Below are positions 1-6,999 of a stretch of DNA of 11,654 bases, in pieces. The first letter of the stretch is position 1; each line of letters starts with the position of its first letter. Source of the DNA: Defluviicoccus vanus (GTDB taxonomy: Bacteria > Pseudomonadota > Alphaproteobacteria > Rhodospirillales > Defluviicoccaceae); assembly GCF_014672695.1 (NCBI RefSeq), contig NZ_CP053923.1, positions 1,652,449 to 1,664,102 of the forward strand, in the 5' to 3' direction. The notes under the pieces are model-generated. The model was not told the origin of the DNA, made no database searches, and saw nothing but the letters and a program-made list of their open reading frames with translations. The position numbers were made by a program, and so were the translations under genes.

Positions 1-444
1 CTTCCCTACCATCGCGCGCTGACGGATCTCCTCGACCAGACCTTTCAGCGCTTCGATTGCTATCTGCTGATCGACTGCCACTCGATGCCCTCCGTTGGCG
101 GGCCGATGGACGCTGATCCGGGCACCCGTCGCGTCGATTTCGTCCTCGGCGACTGCTACGGGACCTCGTGCTCGCCCGCCGTCATCAATTTGGTGCAAGC
201 AACCCTGCGCGATCTCGGCTACTCGGTGCACCGCAATGTCCCATACGCGGGTGGATTTACCACGCGAAACTATGGACGCACGGACGAACGCAAACACGCG
301 CTGCAGATCGAAATCAATCGCGGCTTGTATATGGACGAGCAGCACATCGCGCCGACCGCAGGCCTGCAACAGGTCAGCCAGGATCTGACCCGGCTGATGA
401 CAGTGCTGGAAACGGCCGGACGGCCGATGCTGCTCGGTCGATGA
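1..444 (+). CDS. N-formylglutamate amidohydrolase, C-terminal part (5' end outside window)
   Basis: The open frame enters from the left edge and stops with TGA at 442-444, giving 147 visible residues. The family normally has about 260-295 residues, so roughly the N-terminal half is missing. The segment LLIDCHSMPS, about 22-31 residues in, is the hallmark DcHSmP metal/active-site motif of the family. It is followed by a GDCYGTSCSP stretch, VPYAGGFTTRNYGR and LQIEINRGLYMDE, all typical of the C-terminal half. The family hydrolyses N-formyl-L-glutamate to glutamate and formate, the last step of one histidine-degradation route (HutG type). Many alphaproteobacterial paralogues sit outside hut clusters and their substrate is unproven. 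The stop codon overlaps a possible ATG of the acetyltransferase gene (ATGA at 441-444), suggesting co-translation. Family assignment is firm; the substrate is inferred. Confidence 0.9.
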   Translation, partial: LPYHRALTDLLDQTFQRFDCYLLIDCHSMPSVGGPMDADPGTRRVDFVLGDCYGTSCSPAVINLVQATLRDLGYSVHRNVPYAGGFTTRNYGRTDERKHALQIEINRGLYMDEQHIAPTAGLQQVSQDLTRLMTVLETAGRPMLLGR

Positions 445-542
445 CCAGGCCCGGCCGCGCCGAACCGCCGTCCACCCGCCGCCTCGACAGGCGCAACGAC
501 AGCGCCGCCGGCTTCGACGACCAGACAGGGCAGGCCGGGCCG

Positions 543-1058
543 ATGGTGTCGCTTGTTCGCCCCGCCAGGGATGCCGATCTTATAGCCATCCAGCGGATCT
601 ACGCCCATCACGTTCAAACAGGCACCGGTTCGTTCGAGGAAATAGCCCCCTCGCTGGCGGAAATGGCCGAGCGACGTGCCGCCATTCTGGCGCGCGGCCT
701 GCCCTATCTGGTCATCGAGGACGATGGCACCGTCGCCGGCTTCGCCTACGCCGCACTCTTCCGGCCACGTAGTGCGTATCGCTTTACCGTCGAAGACTCC
801 ATCTACATTGACCCAGACCGGATCGGCCGGGGCATGGGTCATCTGTTACTCGCGGCGATCATTGACGCCTGCACCACCCTCGATTATCGGCAAATGGTCG
901 CGGTTATCGGTGATGCCTCCAACGCGGCATCCATCGGCCTACATGCGTCTTTCGGTTTCGGCGAAGCGGGCCGGTTGAGCGCGGCGGGATACAAGTTCGG
1001 CCGCTGGTTGGACGTTATCTTCATGCAGTTGACACTCCTGCCGTCTTCAGCGAGGTGA
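543..1058 (+). CDS. GNAT family N-acetyltransferase, MnaT/phosphinothricin acetyltransferase-like
   Basis: The frame encodes 171 residues from the ATG at 543, matching the usual 165-185 residues of the family. It begins VSLVRPARDADL, a standard GNAT start. It continues with YAHHVQTGTGSFEE and LVIEDDGTVAGFAYAA, then the acetyl-CoA pyrophosphate loop GRGMG inside DRIGRGMGHLLL (about residues 96-107). It ends with AVIGDASNAASIGLHASFGF and WLDVIFMQ, a pattern characteristic of methionine sulfone/sulfoximine and phosphinothricin acetyltransferases. The likely role is acetylation of the alpha-amino group of toxic glutamate/methionine analogues in the cytoplasm. An in-frame ATG at 441 overlaps the upstream stop (ATGA) and would add 34 low-complexity residues. 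I prefer 543 because homology starts there, although the ribosome site before it is poor. The gene is probably co-transcribed with the amidohydrolase. Confidence 0.88.
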   Translation: MVSLVRPARDADLIAIQRIYAHHVQTGTGSFEEIAPSLAEMAERRAAILARGLPYLVIEDDGTVAGFAYAALFRPRSAYRFTVEDSIYIDPDRIGRGMGHLLLAAIIDACTTLDYRQMVAVIGDASNAASIGLHASFGFGEAGRLSAAGYKFGRWLDVIFMQLTLLPSSAR

Positions 1059-1130
1059 ACCGGCCCACCGCGGACAGCTCATCGTTCGCACCCAGCCGAC
1101 GACGCGCACGCGTAGGGCTGGCGAGCGGGC

Positions 1131-1164
1131 AAAAAAAAGGGCCGTTTGTCACGGCCCAAGTTTT
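1131..1164 (+). terminator. hairpin terminator, probably bidirectional
   Basis: GGGCCGT (1139-1145) and ACGGCCC (1151-1157) form a perfect 7-bp stem with loop TTGTC. The stem is preceded by eight A residues (1131-1138) and followed by AAGTTTT. It lies 72 bases after the acetyltransferase stop. The T-tract is weak on the plus strand, but on the minus strand the stem is followed by eight T residues. It would therefore terminate in both directions, and is best placed to end the amidohydrolase-acetyltransferase unit. Confidence 0.7.
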
Positions 1165-1611
1165 GGGAGGAAACGTCCAAGAAGCACGGTGCAGCCCGGA
1201 TCGAAGTCGATCGCCGTGCTGCACCGCACAAACAGGAAGATAATTGTTCGCATCTCAGATTTCAAATGGGAAATTTATGTGCAGCCGCGCTACAAGCCGC
1301 GGCGCAATCCAAGGTTGCCGGCCATCACTCCAACCCATTGATTTTAATGTGGTATTTTTAGCACAGCAGAAAATTCTTCGAAATATACTACTTTTGCGTT
1401 TCCGCACGGCAGCAAGCGTGCAGCACCGGAGACTCGTCTTACCTTGGCAACTGCACGTTCGTGGGTGCATTGCACAAACTATGACCGGACAAACGACTGT
1501 CTTTGCGGCAGTCAACGCCGCCGAGCGAGAATCTCGGGACCCGACACTGGATGGCAATATTGCACGTCAAGTCGGCTGCAAACGCCGCCCAGCCAAACAC
1601 CGGAGGAGACG
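1165..1611. promoter_or_regulatory. Long non-coding leader/promoter region before glucokinase, A+T-rich in its middle
   Basis: About 450 bases carry no gene-like frame on either strand. The stretch 1240-1400 is clearly richer in A+T than its surroundings, as expected of a promoter region in a GC-rich genome, but I see no convincing -35/-10 pair. Inverted repeats are present. GGTGCAGC (1188-1195) pairs with GCTGCACC (1218-1225), enclosing GATCGA-AG-TCGATC (1199-1212). GTGCA-T-TGCAC (1465-1475) is an 11-base palindrome. The motif TTGCAC recurs at 1470 and 1559. These could be operator sites or an RNA structure; no family can be named. Confidence 0.4.
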
Positions 1612-2580
1612 ATGAAAGGCTTGATCGCCGATATCGGCGGAACGAACGCCCGGTTTGCACTCGCTGACACCAACGGCAAGGTGCAGCAGGTGAAGCACTT
1701 TCCCTGTCGTGATTTTCCCCGCCTCGCTGACGCCTGCGAGGCATACCTAACCGAGCTTGCGGCTACCGAGACCGACTTCGTGCGGCCGCGTGCCGCGGCC
1801 ATCGCCGTAGCCTCTCCAGTCGACAGTGACGACGTGCGGATGACCAATCACGTCTGGTCCTTCTCGATCGAAGAGACGCGCCGGCAATTGCAGTTCGATA
1901 CCCTGCAGGTGATCAACGACTTCGTCGCTGTCGCGCTGGGACTGCCACACCTGACCGACGACGACGTGCTCCAGGTGGGCTCGGGTATTCCGGTGGCACG
2001 CCAGCCGATGGCCGTCCTCGGCGCCGGCACCGGGCTCGGCGTTTCGGCGATGCTGCCCACGGGATTGGGATGGGCGCCGCTCAGCAGCGAAGGCGGTCAC
2101 GTCACCGCCCCGGCGGTGAACGAGCGTGAGGCCGCGGTACTGGCGGTGCTGCGCGGTCACTTTGGCCACGTTTCGGCTGAGCGGATCATATCCGGACCGG
2201 GTCTGGTCAATCTGTCGCGGGCGATCGCGGAACTGGACGGCGTCGGCATCGACCCGGACCTGACCCCGGCCGACTGCACCAGCCGCGCCCTTGACCAATC
2301 GTGCCACGTCTCAACCGAAGCCTTGAACATGTTCGCGGCGATCCTTGGGACCGTCGCCGCCAATCTCGCCGTCACCCTGTGCAGCCGTGGTGGCGTTTAC
2401 ATCGCCGGTGGCATCGTGCCCCGCCTTGGCGATTGGTTCCTCACCTCGCCGTTTCGCCAGCGCTTCGAGGACAAGGGACGCTTCGGTGGCTACCTTGCGG
2501 CGATTCCCACCTACGTGGTCACCAACTCCCACCCGGCCTTCGTCGGCCTCGCCTCGCTCGTAACGGGTCGCGGTCGTTAG
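1612..2580 (+). CDS. glk: Glucokinase (proteobacterial Glk type)
   Basis: The protein has 322 residues, the normal length for Glk. It opens MKGLIADIGGTNARFALAD, the phosphate-1 ATP-binding motif (DIGGTN, residues 7-12). INDFVAVALGLPHL carries the catalytic aspartate (D103). VLGAGTGLGVSAML (about 135-148) is the phosphate-2/sugar-binding region, and SSEGGH (158-163) supplies the glucose-contacting glutamate and histidine. GVYIAGGIVPRL near the C-terminus is the adenosine motif. The enzyme phosphorylates cytoplasmic glucose with ATP to glucose-6-phosphate, feeding Entner-Doudoroff or Embden-Meyerhof catabolism. The start at 1612 is fixed by a strong ribosome site, GGAGGAG at 1602-1608, and by the family N-terminus; upstream in-frame codons show no homology. 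The gene appears monocistronic, with a long leader upstream and a convergent gene downstream. Confidence 0.95.
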   Translation: MKGLIADIGGTNARFALADTNGKVQQVKHFPCRDFPRLADACEAYLTELAATETDFVRPRAAAIAVASPVDSDDVRMTNHVWSFSIEETRRQLQFDTLQVINDFVAVALGLPHLTDDDVLQVGSGIPVARQPMAVLGAGTGLGVSAMLPTGLGWAPLSSEGGHVTAPAVNEREAAVLAVLRGHFGHVSAERIISGPGLVNLSRAIAELDGVGIDPDLTPADCTSRALDQSCHVSTEALNMFAAILGTVAANLAVTLCSRGGVYIAGGIVPRLGDWFLTSPFRQRFEDKGRFGGYLAAIPTYVVTNSHPAFVGLASLVTGRGR

Positions 2581-2778
2581 GGTACTGACGTCTTGAGGGG
2601 AGGCAACTTACGGTCTGGCCGTACGCCCTCGTCGGCATGCTCCAGATCGTCAGCGTGATCGTGGCGCCGAGGACCGCGCACGCGTGGCCGCAATCATCCG
2701 CGCCTCTGGAGATTGCCTTGCCTGAAAGGGGGATGGCAACGGTGCCACGGACACCCTCGGTCGTTACAGGAGCTGTTG
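2581..2778. other. Convergent intergenic region between glk and the CoA-transferase gene
   Basis: About 200 bases hold no convincing gene. There are two small hairpins without T-tracts: TACGG-TCTGG-CCGTA at 2609-2623, and TGGCA-ACGG-TGCCA at 2734-2747, just after the minus-strand stop. Either could mark transcript 3' ends, but neither is a standard intrinsic terminator. Confidence 0.35.
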
Positions 2779-4044
2779 TCACAGGACGCCACGGACGCGC
2801 AACTCGTCCACCTCGTCCGCCGACAGGCCAAGGAGATCGCGGAACACCCTCGCGTTACCGCTGCCAAGCGCCGGGCCAATTCGGTCAATCCGCCCAGGGG
2901 TGGCGGAAAGGCGGGGGATCACGTCGGGAATGACGCAGGTGCCGACGTCGGCGTCGGTGATGCCGACCAAATTGCCCCGGGCGGCAACCTGCGGATCGTT
3001 GACGATGTCGACGATGGAGTTCAGCGGCCCGACGGGCACCTCAGCGGCGAGGCAGCGGCGCATCACCTCCTCCAAATCAAGGCTGCCGGTCCAGGCGGCA
3101 ACCAGCCGATCCACCGTCTCGCGCGCCGCCAGCCGCACCGTCTGCGGGCCAAATGCAGTCGCATCGGCGAGCTGCGGGCGGTCCATCGCCGTGGCGAGGC
3201 GGGCAAACATCTTGTCGGTGGTGCAGGCAATCGCCACCCATCGCTCGTCGCGGGTGGGAAAGTGACCGTGCGGACAGGCGTTGCGGGTGCCGGCACCCTC
3301 GCGGTCACGGACGACGCCAGCGTGAATATAGGCAGGCGCCAGCTCGTCGAGAACGCGGAGCACCGCCTCATAAAGGCCGATGTCCACCACCTGTCCCCCT
3401 CCGCCGCGCCGCCGATGGATGAGAGCGACGAGCACGCCCACCGCGGCGTAGAGACCGGCGAGATAGTCACCGAGCGAGGTGGAACCGGGTGTCACCGGGA
3501 TTTCCCCCGGCATCCCGGCCAGCTGCGACAGGCCACCCACCGCGTGGGCGATGCGGGCGAAGCCGGGACGGTCGCGATAGGGGCCGGTCTGGCCATAACC
3601 AGTGACACGTAGCAGCACGAGGTCCGGATTGACCGCACGCAGTTGCTCCCAGCCGAGCCCCCAGCGTTCGAGCGTCCCCGGACGGAAGTTCTCGCAGATC
3701 ACGTCCGAAACCGCCGCCAGCCGCCGGAACAGGGCCGCCCCCTCCGGCCGGCTGAGATCGAGGGTGATCGAGGTCCGGTTGCGCGCCTCCGACAACCAGC
3801 AATAGCTGGAATCGGCACGCGGGCTTGGCGTGCCGAAACGGCGGAGCGGATCACCGCTGCCGGGATGCTCTACCTTGATCAGCTCGGCGCCGAACTCGCC
3901 GAGCAAGGTGGCACAGGTGGGCGCGGCAATGAAGGTGGCGCAATCAAGCACGCGGACGCCGGCGAGTGGCCGGACGCCGGCGTCGACCAACGACGTAGGC
4001 AGGGTCCTGGGCTGCATCTCGGGCGCTTCCGGCTTGCCGCTCAT
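2779..4044 (-). CDS. CaiB/BaiF family III CoA-transferase
   Basis: The protein has 421 residues from the ATG at 4044. The N-terminal pattern PLAGVRVLDCATFIAAP and the following GEFGAELIKVEHPGSGDPLR are diagnostic of family III CoA-transferases. VICENFRPGTLERWGL and RVTGYGQTGPYRDRPGF also match the family. The catalytic aspartate, which forms the acyl-anhydride intermediate, is the D of SLGDYLAG (about residue 193). The enzyme moves CoA between carboxylic acids in the cytoplasm. Substrates in this family range from oxalate and carnitine to succinate and 2-methylacyl compounds, and they cannot be read from sequence here. The start at 4044 overlaps the stop of the ydcF-like gene (ATGA), indicating translational coupling. 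A second ATG nine codons in is an alternative. No acyl-CoA dehydrogenase or ligase partner lies nearby, so the pathway is unknown. Confidence 0.92.
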   Translation of the reverse strand: MSGKPEAPEMQPRTLPTSLVDAGVRPLAGVRVLDCATFIAAPTCATLLGEFGAELIKVEHPGSGDPLRRFGTPSPRADSSYCWLSEARNRTSITLDLSRPEGAALFRRLAAVSDVICENFRPGTLERWGLGWEQLRAVNPDLVLLRVTGYGQTGPYRDRPGFARIAHAVGGLSQLAGMPGEIPVTPGSTSLGDYLAGLYAAVGVLVALIHRRRGGGGQVVDIGLYEAVLRVLDELAPAYIHAGVVRDREGAGTRNACPHGHFPTRDERWVAIACTTDKMFARLATAMDRPQLADATAFGPQTVRLAARETVDRLVAAWTGSLDLEEVMRRCLAAEVPVGPLNSIVDIVNDPQVAARGNLVGITDADVGTCVIPDVIPRLSATPGRIDRIGPALGSGNARVFRDLLGLSADEVDELRVRGVL

Positions 4045-4589
4045 GCTCCCCAGACTCGCTGCACGATTGACTTGTGACTGCCGATCAGGAACAGCGCGGC
4101 GCAGCGGGCGAAGCGCACCAGTTCCTCCAGGTATTGCCGCCACCATTTCAGGCGCGAGGTGGAGGGCTGGCGTGCCACCCCGTCCCCTTCCACCGCCAGG
4201 CCCAGGCGGCGAAAACAGTAGAGCGCGCGCGGCAGGTGGAAGGCATCGGTAACGAGAACCGCCCGCCGCAAGCCGTCCCGCCGCAGAATCCGGCCGACGT
4301 AGACCGCGTTCTCGAAGGTGTTGCGCGATTGGTCCTCGACGATGATCCGTTCGTTCGGCACGCCAGCCGCGAGGGCGATCTCGCGCATCAGCGTTGCCTC
4401 GGCCGGCGGCGCGGCAACGATGCCGCCGGAAACGACGAGATAGCGGGCATGCCGGGCAAAATAGACCGCCAGGCCGTGATCGATCCGTCGACGCAGTGCA
4501 TCGCTCGCCACTCCGGGCGCCAGCACCGCTGCGCCGAGCACGATCACCGCATCGGCAGCAGCGTCAGTGCCGCCCTTCGTAGCAACCAT
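4041..4589 (-). CDS. YdcF/SanA/ElyC-like protein (DUF218 domain)
   Basis: The protein has 182 residues. The DUF218 fold is recognisable in order: DAVIVLGAAVLAPG near the N-terminus, YLVVSGG, MREIALAAGVPNERIIVED, then SRNTFENAVYVGRIL and LVTDAFHLPRALYCFRRLGL. The conserved S-x-NT-x-EN and VTxxFHLPRA signatures are intact. The family includes E. coli YdcF, SanA and ElyC, linked to envelope integrity and peptidoglycan or lipid-carrier metabolism, but its chemistry is poorly defined. I see no N-terminal membrane anchor, so this is a soluble YdcF-like form. The ATG at 4589 has a GGGG-containing ribosome site 7 bases upstream; a TTG at 4610 is a possible but weaker start. It is the first gene of a two-gene unit, its stop overlapping the CoA-transferase start. 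That pairing has no obvious functional logic. Confidence 0.87.
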   Translation of the reverse strand: MVATKGGTDAAADAVIVLGAAVLAPGVASDALRRRIDHGLAVYFARHARYLVVSGGIVAAPPAEATLMREIALAAGVPNERIIVEDQSRNTFENAVYVGRILRRDGLRRAVLVTDAFHLPRALYCFRRLGLAVEGDGVARQPSTSRLKWWRQYLEELVRFARCAALFLIGSHKSIVQRVWGA

Positions 4590-5099
4590 CGTCCGTCCCC
4601 TCAGCCGCAAAGCCTTGACACACCCCGCCCCGGCACCATACGTGCGTTAAAGCTCAATCCCGCATACGCCCGGATCGGCTGTGATTCGGTGACCGACACA
4701 GCAATGCAGGCGATCGCTGGTCAGCACGGCCGATTCTGCGTCCCGGCAGGTTTTTCGGTGAGGCCAACCCATGGCGAAGCATGGTGCTCATGCTATACAT
4801 CTGCGCATGGTGGGTGGAGCCGCTACGATCGGGCTGCCGAACCACCTCGACAATGGCGCCAGCGGCGCGGTAGCGGAGAGCGCTGCTGCCGGCTAGCTCC
4901 GGGATCGACGCGGCAAGAAAGCCGGCCCCGGTCAGGCGGTTGACGGGCGGCTCGTGATGGTCGCGGCCTGTGTCGAGGTGCCGCCGACCATTGCCAGTGA
5001 AGCCTCGGCAACGGGGCACGCAGGCGCGGGAACGTCTTCAAATGTTTCCGTCATGGGCAAACTTGGCTACAACAGGGAATACTGGGAAGGATTAAAAAA
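4590..5099. other. Divergent intergenic gap with no convincing gene
   Basis: About 510 bases separate the minus-strand ydcF-like gene from the plus-strand methyltransferase gene. I see no frame with family resemblance. A minus-strand frame at 4654-5019 (121 codons) is low-complexity and looks like chance. Small palindromes are present: TCGGT-G-ACCGA at 4686-4696 and AGCATG-GTGCT-CATGCT at 4778-4794. A TTGACA at 4615-4620 has no good -10 partner. Promoters for both flanking genes must lie here, but I cannot place them. Confidence 0.4.
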
Positions 5100-5225
5100 A
5101 TGCCTGACGCATTCTTAGCCCAGCGGGCATCGGACAACCAGCAGGTCAACGAGGAAAGAAGTATGGAAAGGCGATCCAGCCTCGATGTCATGGAGGAACT
5201 GCTCCCCCTGCGCGGAGCGACTCGT
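5100..5225 (+). other. Out-of-frame N-terminal segment of the methyltransferase gene, with two good ribosome sites
   Basis: Reading from the ATG at 5100 gives a sensible methyltransferase lead-in: MPDAFLAQRASDNQQVNEER, then MERRSSLDVMEELLPL. Family members commonly place SLDVMEELLPL directly before the VDVGCGDG motif. GGGAAGGA at 5084-5091 lies 8 bases before ATG 5100, and GAGGAAAG at 5151-5158 lies 4 bases before ATG 5163; both are in this frame and better than anything before 5185. After LPLRG the frame diverges into arginine-rich nonsense, while VDVGCGDG appears in the next frame. Dropping one base from the C5 run at about 5207-5211, or from the next few codons, joins them. Confidence 0.7.
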
Positions 5226-5841
5226 CGACGTCGGATGCGGCGATGGGTGGTTGACTCGCTTACTGACGAAGCGCGGGGTGCACGTAACCGGCATCGAGGT
5301 CAGCCCGCGCCATCTGCAGGAGGTGCGGTCGAAGCCTCACGTCGGCGACGAGCATTATATCCAAGGCCTCGCCGAAGACCTGCCGATCACCTCGCGATCG
5401 GTCGATATCGTGCTGTATTTCAATAGCTTGCATCACATCGACAAGGACGGCCTGCCGAAGGCGATGGTTGAGGCGGCGCGGGTACTCAAGTCGGGTGGCA
5501 TTCTCTACGTCTGCGAACCGCTTGCCGAGGGCGCCTACTTCGAGGTCATGAAGCCGGTGCACGACGAAACGGCAGTCCGGCAGGAGGCGCTGGCGATTCT
5601 CCGCCTTGCTCCCGAGTTTGGCCTGCTGTTGGAAAAGACCGTGAACTACACCGATCTGGTCAAGCTGCGCGATTTTGACGCCTTTCACGATCGGCTCACC
5701 TCCATCAACCCGCATGTCCGCGAGCGGTTCATCGAGCTCGAAGATGTGATCCACGCCAATTTCAATCGCCTTGGCCAGGAAACGGCCGACGGCTGGGCAT
5801 TCGAGCAGCCGATGCGGGCCTGCCTGCTGCGGCGCGTCTAA
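5185..5841 (+). CDS. Class I SAM-dependent methyltransferase (core frame; N-terminus frameshifted)
   Basis: This frame carries the Rossmann methyltransferase core. RLVDVGCGDGWLTRLL is the SAM-binding motif I, and GVHVTGIEVSPRHL the acidic motif II end of strand beta-2. LPITSRSVDIVLYFNSLHHID is motif IV, and AARVLKSGGILYVCEPLAEG the post-motif strand. The C-terminal half (about 110 residues) is a specific extension without an obvious substrate signature. The apparent start ATG 5185 has no good ribosome site, and its first residues (MSWRNCSPCAE) look out of frame. The natural N-terminus is encoded one frame over (5100 to about 5225). It therefore looks like one gene of about 247 codons carrying a single +1 frame error. 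It could be a sequencing artefact, a real mutation or recoding. The methyl acceptor is unknown. The gene is convergent with dgcA. Confidence 0.85.
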   Translation: MSWRNCSPCAERLVDVGCGDGWLTRLLTKRGVHVTGIEVSPRHLQEVRSKPHVGDEHYIQGLAEDLPITSRSVDIVLYFNSLHHIDKDGLPKAMVEAARVLKSGGILYVCEPLAEGAYFEVMKPVHDETAVRQEALAILRLAPEFGLLLEKTVNYTDLVKLRDFDAFHDRLTSINPHVRERFIELEDVIHANFNRLGQETADGWAFEQPMRACLLRRV

Positions 5842-5901
5842 GCGAGCCGCCAGGGTGGCAGCCACTGGCTCTGCCGTGGTTTGCCGATGACACTCTTTGA
5901 C

Positions 5902-5943
5902 GTTTCGCCGTGCGTCTGCAGCGCAGCCGACACACGGCGAAAC
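5902..5943. terminator. Strong hairpin between convergent methyltransferase and dgcA genes
   Basis: GTTTCGCCGTG (5902-5912) and CACGGCGAAAC (5933-5943) form a perfect 11-bp stem. It continues after one mismatch with GTC/GAC, leaving a 12-base loop. It lies between the methyltransferase stop (5841) and the dgcA stop (6013), where a bidirectional 3' end is expected. There is no T-tract on either side, so it may protect transcript ends or act with another factor rather than being a standard intrinsic terminator. Confidence 0.5.
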
Positions 5944-6012
5944 AGTGGGCGTAAGGGCGCAAGGGTCTGCCGCCGCACGAGCGTACCCGTGCTAAGTGGT
6001 ATGCTTCCCAAC

Positions 6013-6999
6013 TCAGCCCCATAGCGCCGGCCCGCAGGGTGCAATCATCCCATCGACGATGGTCAGTCCGGGATCACGGTCGTGTGCCAGCCACACCGGA
6101 CCATCGAGATCAACCAGATCGGCCAATCCTGTGAGCAGCATTGCCGGTGCGATGCCGAGCGAGGTTGCCACCATGCAACCAACCATGACCTGCAAACCGC
6201 GCCGCCGCGCCTCGCCGACCAGGCGCCTGGCTTCGGTAAAGCCGCCGGTCTTGTCGAGCTTGACGTTGATCATCCGATAGCCCGTCGGCAGGCGCAGGAG
6301 GTCGCGGGTGGTGTGGCAGGACTCGTCGGCGCAGAGCGTCACCGGTGAGACGAAGCCGTCGAGGGCCGCGTCCTCCGCCGCCGGCAGCGGCTGTTCGATC
6401 ACCTCGACGCCTAGCGCCGCCATGGCCGGCAGCAGGTCGCACAGCAGTTGCATCGACCATCCTTCGTTGGCATCGACGATCAGCCGCGCCGCCGGGGCCG
6501 CCCGACGCACCGCCGCGAGGCGACCGATGGGATCGTCGGCGGCGAGCTTGACCTTGAGCAGCGGCCGACTGCGCAATGCCGCCGCTTGCTCCGCCATCGC
6601 ATCGGCCGCATCCAGGCTAATGGTTTCGGCGGTCATCGTCGCCTTCGGCGGCGGCAGACCGGCGCGGTACCAGACGGGCTCGCCGCTGATCTTGCTTTCG
6701 AGGTCCCACAGAGCACAGTCGAGGGCGTTGCGGGCCGCTCCCGCCGGTAGTCGGCTCTGCAGCGTCAGGCGATCCAACCCCGATGCCGCCGAAGCCGCAT
6801 GCGCACGCAGGCAGTCGAGGACGTCCGGCACCGTTTCGCCGTAGCGGGCGTAGGGAACCGCTTCGCCGCGACCGCGGTGGCCATAGGCTTCCGCCTCCAC
6901 CACCACCACGTCAGCGCTGGTCTTGCTGCCACGGGCGATGGTGAACGGACGTGCCAGCGGCCAGCATTCGTGCCGCACACTGAGTCGGGCGGGGATCAT
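6013..6999 (-). CDS. dgcA: Enolase-superfamily epimerase: N-acetyl-D-glutamate racemase DgcA / L-Ala-D/L-Glu epimerase-like
   Basis: The protein has 328 residues, the usual size of dipeptide-epimerase-type muconate-lactonizing enzymes. Catalytic residues are all in place. The KxK motif of LLKVKLAADD has its general base at about K151. Metal ligands are D176 in VDANEGW, E202 in IEQPLP and D225 in ADESC. The opposing lysine is in NVKLDKTGG (about K247). The fold supports 1,1-proton transfer at the alpha carbon of an amino-acid derivative. Sequence alone would fit L-Ala-D/L-Glu epimerase. The adjacent upstream DUF1611/DgcN gene, overlapping by ATGA, points instead to DgcA, which interconverts N-acetyl-D- and N-acetyl-L-glutamate. 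The ATG at 6999 is fixed by that overlap and by the N-terminus MIPARLSVRHECWPLARPF. It is last in a minus-strand operon, with a hairpin beyond the stop. Confidence 0.9.
   Translation of the reverse strand: MIPARLSVRHECWPLARPFTIARGSKTSADVVVVEAEAYGHRGRGEAVPYARYGETVPDVLDCLRAHAASAASGLDRLTLQSRLPAGAARNALDCALWDLESKISGEPVWYRAGLPPPKATMTAETISLDAADAMAEQAAALRSRPLLKVKLAADDPIGRLAAVRRAAPAARLIVDANEGWSMQLLCDLLPAMAALGVEVIEQPLPAAEDAALDGFVSPVTLCADESCHTTRDLLRLPTGYRMINVKLDKTGGFTEARRLVGEARRRGLQVMVGCMVATSLGIAPAMLLTGLADLVDLDGPVWLAHDRDPGLTIVDGMIAPCGPALWG

Noticed and set aside
2900..3612. Long open frames on the plus strand opposite the CoA-transferase
   Set aside because: They are shadows of a gene with complete family motifs on the minus strand; their own sequence has no family resemblance.
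4615..4643. TTGACA at 4615-4620 as a plus-strand promoter
   Set aside because: No acceptable -10 hexamer at 16-18 bases and no plus-strand gene within about 450 bases.
4654..5019. Minus-strand frame of 121 codons filling the gap before the methyltransferase
   Set aside because: Composition is arginine/proline/serine-rich without motifs or hydrophobic core pattern, no good ribosome site, and it looks like a chance open frame in GC-rich DNA.
5053..5116. Plus-strand frame MGKLGYNREYWEGLKK before the methyltransferase, which could be an even earlier N-terminus if the A7 run at 5094-5100 were one base longer
   Set aside because: It uses codons rare in this window (TTA, AGG, AAA), has no ribosome site, and the GGGAAGGA inside it is better explained as the ribosome site of ATG 5100.
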